Source: Halomonas smyrnensis AAD6 (GTDB taxonomy: Bacteria > Pseudomonadota > Gammaproteobacteria > Pseudomonadales > Halomonadaceae). Taken from it: a stretch of 64,000 bases of DNA. Positions 58,963 through 64,000 of the stretch are shown one piece after another. Location of the stretch: positions 62,001 through 126,000 of the forward strand of contig NZ_AJKS02000002.1 in the NCBI RefSeq assembly GCF_000265245.1. The letters run 5' to 3'. Below the pieces are notes generated by a model. That model did no database searches. It was not told where the DNA came from and was given only the letters and a program-made list of their open reading frames with translations. Every line of letters starts with the position of its first letter. Positions within the stretch are counted from its first letter, which is position 1. Made by a program: the position numbers and the translations under genes.

Positions 58963-59250
58963 ATGATCAAGATCATTATCGAGCGCCGTATCATGCCCGG
59001 GCTGGAGGAAGAATACGAGCAGGTCGCCCGGGAGGCCATGCGCCAAGTCCTCGGCGCCCCCGGCTTCGGCGGCGGCGAGAGCCTGGTCGAGATGGGCCAT
59101 GAGGACCGGCGCGTGGTGATCACCAAGTGGCGGGACCTGCGCGCCTGGCAGGCGTGGCACGACAGCGAGCAGCGTGCCCGGGTGATGCAGGACCTCTACC
59201 CCCTGCTCACCGAACAGGAACGCATCCGCCTCTACACCCTCAGCTTCTGA
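58963..59250 (+). CDS. Antibiotic biosynthesis monooxygenase (ABM) domain protein
   Basis: A 95-aa dimeric ferredoxin-like-fold protein. Family marks are IKIIIERRIMPGLEEEYEQVA, GGGESLVEMGHEDRRVVITKWRDLRAWQAWHDSEQR and a hydrophobic end (IRLYTLSF). Such proteins act as small monooxygenases or heme/quinone-handling proteins; no substrate is implied here. The ATG at 58963 is chosen for family length and a GGAG about 10 nt upstream. The stop is 4 bp from the convergent rlmM stop. Confidence 0.83.
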   Translation: MIKIIIERRIMPGLEEEYEQVAREAMRQVLGAPGFGGGESLVEMGHEDRRVVITKWRDLRAWQAWHDSEQRARVMQDLYPLLTEQERIRLYTLSF

Positions 59251-59254
59251 CGCC

Positions 59255-60322
59255 TCAGTTCAGCAGCCTGACGTGGACCGTCACCTCTTCACGGTCGTGG
59301 TAGAGGTGACGGCAGCCGATCTCGGCGCGCACCCCCGCCTCCGCCAGGGAGCGATCGAGCCGCGCCAGCCCCTCCGACACCGCCTCCCAGCGCCGCTTCA
59401 TGGGCAGCTTCAGGTTGAACACCGCCTCGCGACACCAGCGCTTCACCAGCCAGCGCTCGACCATGTCGATCACCCGGGCCGGCTTGTCGACGATGTCGCA
59501 CACCAGCCAGTCCAGCCGCATCGGCGGCGCCCACACGAAGCCGTCCTCGCGCAGGTGCTCGACCAGCCCGGTCGCCATCAGCCCGCGGTCCATGGGCCCG
59601 TTATCGATGGCATAGACCTGCATGCCACGCTGCACCAGCTGCCAGGTCCAGCCACCCGGCGCCGCCCCCAGGTCCGCCGCCTGCATGCCCTCGGCCAGGC
59701 GCGTCTCCCACTGATCCCGCGGCACGAACTCGTGCCAGGCCTCCTCGAGCTTGAGGGTCGAACGGCTGGGCGCATCATGAGGAAAGCGCAGTCGGCGAAT
59801 GCCGCCGGGCTGCTCGCTGCGATTGCCGGGAAAGCTCATGCCCAGCTGCACCCGGTCGCCCTCGGTCCACAGCAGATGCAGGCGTCGGCCGCCCGCCTTG
59901 CGACGCAGGGCGCCACGCTTCTTGAGGATCGACTCGAGCGGGCGCTGGAGTGCCTTGATCAGGCCGGCCAGCGCCTTGGCATCGTTGGTGTCCGGCGTTT
60001 CCTGCCACAGCGACTCGAAGTTCCAGCCGCTGGCCACCACCTGCTCGATGATCGGCGAGAGGCGATCCTCCCGGGAAAGCCCCGTCAGCGGCTCCAGCGC
60101 CACCAGGCTCTGTCGGGCAAAGACCAGCGACGCGAGCGGCAGGTCGCGATGCAGGGCATTGGCGGGACGCTCATCGGTCAGCACGAAACTGACATGACCG
60201 GATTGCGGCTGGGCCACGGGGTAGCCCTGCCAGCCGAGGGCGGCCGCCTTGGTGGCAATCTCGGCGGCCAGATCGGACTCGAAGCCGGCGCGGCAATAGA
60301 ACAGCAACTGCTGGGGGTTCAT
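59255..60322 (-). CDS. rlmM: 23S rRNA 2'-O-ribose C2498 methyltransferase RlmM
   Basis: Methylates C2498 of 23S rRNA with SAM (355 aa). The N-terminal THUMP-like region begins LLFYCRAGFESDLAAEIATKA, with FARQSLVALEPL in the middle. The Rossmann domain has AADLGAAPGGWTWQLVQRGMQVYAIDN and DWLVCDIVDKPARVIDMVERW, and the catalytic Lys region is FNLKLPMKRRW. The ATG at 60322 has AGGAGG immediately ahead. A 48-bp gap separates it from the DUF2721 gene on the same strand. Confidence 0.94.
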   Translation of the reverse strand: MNPQQLLFYCRAGFESDLAAEIATKAAALGWQGYPVAQPQSGHVSFVLTDERPANALHRDLPLASLVFARQSLVALEPLTGLSREDRLSPIIEQVVASGWNFESLWQETPDTNDAKALAGLIKALQRPLESILKKRGALRRKAGGRRLHLLWTEGDRVQLGMSFPGNRSEQPGGIRRLRFPHDAPSRSTLKLEEAWHEFVPRDQWETRLAEGMQAADLGAAPGGWTWQLVQRGMQVYAIDNGPMDRGLMATGLVEHLREDGFVWAPPMRLDWLVCDIVDKPARVIDMVERWLVKRWCREAVFNLKLPMKRRWEAVSEGLARLDRSLAEAGVRAEIGCRHLYHDREEVTVHVRLLN

Positions 60323-60369
60323 GGTGCCTCCTGTGAAGGCCGGACAGTCTAGCCGGGCCCACACCGGGC

Positions 60370-60822
60370 TCACAAGTCGCGCGGCGTCTCGTCGGCATCA
60401 CCCCCCTTGTCGGCCGTGCCGGAGGCGCGATGCCGGTTCAGCATTTCCAGATCCTGGAGCTGGACGTTCAAGGCATTGGTCGAGATCTTCACCTCCCACA
60501 GGGAGAAGAACAGCGAGACCGAGAGGCTGATCAGGCTGATGCCGAACAGCACCATGCCCAGCAGCTTGAGCGACAGGAACAGCGCGAACATCGACAGCGT
60601 GCACAGCAGGAAGCTCGATACCCCCGCCATCTGCATGCGCTTGGTCAGGGTGATCCGCTTGCGCAGCAGCATGATCTGCCGGGCCGCCACCTCGTGATGG
60701 GTATCTCGATTCTCCTCGGCCAGCTTGCGGATCAGCTGGGCCAGGGTCAGGAAGCGATTGGTATAAGCCAGCAGCAGCAGGGAAATGGCCGGGAACAGCA
60801 GGGCCGGTGTGGTCAGCGTCAA
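60370..60822 (-). CDS. DUF2721 membrane protein
   Basis: A 150-aa protein with an N-terminal membrane segment (TTPALLFPAISLLLLAYTNRF), a charged amphipathic stretch (RKLAEENRDTHHEVAARQIMLLRKRI) and two further membrane segments (MAGVSSFLLCTLSMFALFLSLKLLGMVLFGISLISLSVSLFFSLW). This is the DUF2721 plan, function unknown. The start is taken as TTG at 60822, with GGAG 8 nt upstream and the family start Leu-Thr-Leu-Thr-Thr-Pro-Ala; an ATG at 60900 gives an unlikely charged leader. Confidence 0.78.
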   Translation of the reverse strand: MTLTTPALLFPAISLLLLAYTNRFLTLAQLIRKLAEENRDTHHEVAARQIMLLRKRITLTKRMQMAGVSSFLLCTLSMFALFLSLKLLGMVLFGISLISLSVSLFFSLWEVKISTNALNVQLQDLEMLNRHRASGTADKGGDADETPRDL

Positions 60823-60898
60823 GGAACAGGCTCCATCATTATTAGACTTTAGTCGCATTATACGCCAGTCAGGGCGCCCGGCCGACCCCTGAAAGCGC

Positions 60899-60931
60899 AC
60901 CGGCCCCCGAATGCATCATTCGGGGGCCGGT
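60899..60931. terminator. Hairpin after the BCCT carrier gene
   Basis: ACCGGCCCCCGAATG pairs perfectly over 15 bp with CATTCGGGGGCCGGT around a CAT loop. It lies 29 bp past the BCCT stop. There is little U-run on the minus strand, but the stem is very strong. Confidence 0.65.
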
Positions 60932-60959
60932 GGATCGGGCGGCAGCAGCGCGACGGGTG

Positions 60960-62540
60960 TCAGCTGCGCCGCGGCTCGGCGACGATGCCCTGCTCCCGGG
61001 CCATGGCCATGGCGGCCCGCGGGCCCGTCCACAGCGAAGGCAGCAGCACCAGCGAGACCGGAATCGCGGTAATGACGATGAACTGCTGCAACGCGCTGAT
61101 CTGGCCGGCGCCCATATACAGCAGGATAGCCGCCATCAGCGCCATGGCGATGCCCCAGAAGGCCCGCACCAACACGTTCGGCGCGTCATGACCGGCCCCG
61201 ACCACCGAGATCGCATAGCTCATGGAATCGCCGGTGGTGGCCACGAAGATGGTCGTCAGCACCAGGATCGCCAGCGCCATCAGCGGACCGCCCGGCAACG
61301 CCTGGGCCACGGTCAGGGTGGCGACGTCGAACTGGAAGTCGTTGAGCGCCGACGTCAGATCAATGACTCCGGTCAGCTGGTAGTGAATGCCCGAGCCGCC
61401 CAGCAGGGTGAACCAGATCGTGGTGGCGATGGGGGCCATCACGGCCACGGCCAGGATCATCTGCCGGATGGTGCGGCCGCGCGAGATACGCGCCACGAAG
61501 ATCGCCATCAGCGGACCGTAGCCGATGAACCAGGCGAAGAAGAACACCGTCCACCACTGCATCCACCAGGCCGGCGCGGTCTGGGACGTCATGGTGGCCA
61601 TGGGGAAGAACGAGTTCAGATACTCGCCGAAGCCCTGGGTGAAGGCATTGACCAGGAACTGGGTCGGGCCGAACAGGAAGATGACCGCCGCGATGACCAG
61701 CGCCAGAATCACGTTGAACCGGCTCAGCCACTGAATGCCGCGATGGACGCCCGTCATGGCCGAGCTCACGTAGACCACCCCCAGGCCGATCAGGATCACC
61801 AGCTGGGTGCCATAGCCTTCCGGCAGTCCGAACAGCTCGTGCAGGCCATAGCTCACCTGAGTCGCCAGGAAGCCGATCGGCCCCACGGTGCCCGCCACCA
61901 CGGCGATCACGCACAGGCCATCCACCACGCCGCCGAACCAGCCGTGCATGACGCGCTCGCCGAGCACCGGGGTCAGCAGGGTGCGTGGCTGCAGGGGCAG
62001 GCCGCGTACGTAGTGGGCATGAGCCAGGACCACGGCGGTCAGCGACCCCAGCACCGCCCAGGCCAGAAAGCCCCAGTGCATGAAGGACTGCGCCAGGGCA
62101 CCGGCGATCGCCTCGGCGGTGCCGGCTTTGGTGTCGAAGGCCGGCGGCGTGACCACGAAGTGATAGACCGGCTCGCCGGCGGCGAAGAACACCCCTCCCC
62201 CGGCCAGCAGCGTGCACATGATGATCGACAGCCACTTGAAGGTGCTCATCTCGGGTGCGTCCAGGTTACCGACCTTGGCGCTGGCCGCCGGTGAGACCAC
62301 CAACCCCATCGCCACCAGGAAGGTCAGCAGCAGCAGCCACTGGAAATAGCTGCCCAAGGTGCTGGCGGTCCAAGCGAAGCCGGCGGCAATGCTATCGGCC
62401 ACCATGTTGACGTCATACAGCGAGAGGGCGATGAAGCCCAGGATGAAGCCGATGCTGACGCCGAGCACGACCGGATCTCCCAGCCGCTGCTTGGCGGCAG
62501 AAGGCGTGGAACTCGTCGCGTAGGCTTGAGATTCACTCAT
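60960..62540 (-). CDS. BCCT family transporter (betaine/choline/carnitine type)
   Basis: Sodium- or proton-coupled carrier (526 aa, 12 membrane segments) for betaine-like osmolytes. Seen are the GEPVYHFVVTPP loop, GVVDGLCVIAVVAGTVGPIGFLATQVSYGL, the tryptophan-rich WWMQWWTVFFFAWFIGYGPLMAIFVARISRGRTIRQM in segment 8, and GGSGIHYQL. The C-terminal tail is short and lacks the long charged osmosensing extension of BetP or BetT, so it may be a catabolic rather than osmosensing carrier. The ATG at 62540 is the likeliest start, though its ribosome site is weak. Confidence 0.9.
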   Translation of the reverse strand: MSESQAYATSSTPSAAKQRLGDPVVLGVSIGFILGFIALSLYDVNMVADSIAAGFAWTASTLGSYFQWLLLLTFLVAMGLVVSPAASAKVGNLDAPEMSTFKWLSIIMCTLLAGGGVFFAAGEPVYHFVVTPPAFDTKAGTAEAIAGALAQSFMHWGFLAWAVLGSLTAVVLAHAHYVRGLPLQPRTLLTPVLGERVMHGWFGGVVDGLCVIAVVAGTVGPIGFLATQVSYGLHELFGLPEGYGTQLVILIGLGVVYVSSAMTGVHRGIQWLSRFNVILALVIAAVIFLFGPTQFLVNAFTQGFGEYLNSFFPMATMTSQTAPAWWMQWWTVFFFAWFIGYGPLMAIFVARISRGRTIRQMILAVAVMAPIATTIWFTLLGGSGIHYQLTGVIDLTSALNDFQFDVATLTVAQALPGGPLMALAILVLTTIFVATTGDSMSYAISVVGAGHDAPNVLVRAFWGIAMALMAAILLYMGAGQISALQQFIVITAIPVSLVLLPSLWTGPRAAMAMAREQGIVAEPRRS

Positions 62541-62860
62541 GCAATGCTGTCGGCCGAAGTGGGCCGCTCTCTCCTCTATGGTGTGTCGAAACAGGATGTG
62601 TCGGCAGTGTGCCGAAAGCCCGATGGACGTCTTCACAGTGAAGGACATGCATCGAAAAAGGGCTTGTGGAAACGTTGGCCCCGTCTGGATCGGAGGGCTG
62701 TGGATAACGGGATCGCCGCCTGCGAAGGCGTTGATGTCATATCGAGATGCATCGAGACGTCGACGCCTTTTCTGGAAACGAGGCGATGCCTCGGCGCCAA
62801 CATGCGCATGGCAGAGCGGCGAAATGGCGGGAAGCGCTCACCGAAGGGATCGCCCGGTAA
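62541..62860. other. Intergenic region between the BCCT gene and the rRNA operon end
   Basis: No gene was seen here. Short frames on the plus strand have no recognisable protein. The region must hold the BCCT promoter and the leader. An isolated DnaA-type 9-mer (TGTGGATAA) lies at 62699-62707. Confidence 0.45.
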
Positions 62861-62865
62861 TGAGA

Positions 62866-62896
62866 AAAACCCCGAGCCTTTCGGGCTCGGGGTTTT
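62866..62896 (-). terminator. rRNA operon terminator
   Basis: AAAACCCCGAGCC pairs perfectly with GGCTCGGGGTTTT over 13 bp, with a U-run on the minus strand. It lies 12 bp past the 5S gene and so ends the rRNA transcript. Confidence 0.88.
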
Positions 62897-62907
62897 CTCG
62901 GAATAAG

Positions 62908-63024
62908 TGCCTGACGATGACCTACTCTCGCATGGGAACTCCCACACTACCATCGGCGCTGAGCGGTTTCACTGCTGAGTTCGGCAAGGGATCAGGTGGT
63001 TCCCGCACGCTATGGTCGTCAGGC
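62908..63024 (-). rRNA. rrf: 5S ribosomal RNA
   Basis: About 117 nt. The 5' end GCCTGACGACCATAGCG and 3' end TCATCGTCAGGC pair to form helix I. The conserved inner parts are visible on the plus strand as complement (CCCACACTACCATCGGCGCTGAG, GGGAACTCC region). It is 89 bp downstream of the 23S gene, with no tRNA in the spacer. Confidence 0.95.
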
Positions 63025-63113
63025 GAAAAAGGCAATGCGAATCATGCTGACGAGATCGTCTCTCGCGTATCCGCCGTCGTCTGTTGTCAGTCACAGACCA
63101 CTTGGGTGTTATA

Positions 63114-64000
<887 letters not shown>

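Noticed and set aside
63025..63113. tRNA gene in the 23S-5S spacer
   Set aside because: The 89-bp spacer does not fold as a cloverleaf and contains no TTCGAAT-type T-loop.

Overview
This 64 kb window is high-GC chromosomal DNA from a gammaproteobacterium, most likely a moderately halophilic member of the Halomonadaceae (Halomonas or a close relative). The case rests on protein likeness and gene content: a glycine-betaine/choline-type ABC importer with two binding proteins, a BCCT carrier, a TRAP transporter, proteobacterial housekeeping genes (rimK, sufBCDS, fadBA, slyA, uup, tatD, epmC, rlmM, tusA) and many DUF proteins typical of Halomonas and Pseudomonas. No phage, IS element, CRISPR array or tRNA was seen. 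Genes are dense on both strands and often arranged in convergent pairs with strong hairpins between them.

Layout. 1-2.8 kb: the edge of a membrane-protein gene, two tandem ompW-type outer-membrane genes (the second with a perfect FNR/ANR box upstream), a gamma-glutamylcyclotransferase and YqcC. 2.8-5.0 kb: a polar amino-acid (cystine-like) ABC importer. 5.3-9.0 kb: DUF3549-rimB-rimK, a helical DUF2383-like protein and a SanA/YdcF-type protein that overlaps it tail to tail. 9.0-15.1 kb: an Rrf2-regulated suf operon (regulator-sufB-C-D-S-T) with a Fur-box-like site upstream. 15.4-20 kb: the osmolyte ABC importer (permease, CBS-domain ATPase, permease, two tandem binding proteins). 20-22.3 kb: an MmgE/PrpD protein with a nitrilase-fold hydrolase. 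22.4-27 kb: gluconokinase facing a TRAP transporter and its FadR-type regulator, whose promoter carries three phased repeats. 27-33 kb: small single genes, including a fungal-type cytosine deaminase, an exported RimB-like protein, an M48 protease and a LysR-gene remnant.

33-38 kb: a catabolic locus of unknown substrate. It holds methylmalonate-semialdehyde dehydrogenase (broken by a 1-nt frameshift), a DddP-like M24 enzyme, an Fe(II)/2-oxoglutarate oxygenase and a divergent LysR regulator. 39-44.2 kb: a complete malonate module (MadLM uptake, MatB malonyl-CoA synthetase, malonyl-CoA decarboxylase, divergent GntR regulator with a perfect 16-bp palindrome). 44.5-47.8 kb: fadB-fadA. 48-62.5 kb: housekeeping and hypothetical genes, then a BCCT carrier. 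62.9-64 kb: the end of an rRNA operon (5S and the 3' part of 23S, minus strand).

Metabolically, both the malonate module and the MmsA/FadBA steps feed acetyl-CoA. The two importers and the BCCT carrier fit salt adaptation. The least explained parts are the M24/dioxygenase locus, the phased operator of the TRAP regulator, the degenerate exonuclease-like protein fused in overlap to tatD, and a dispersed 40-bp repeat found twice in opposite orientation.
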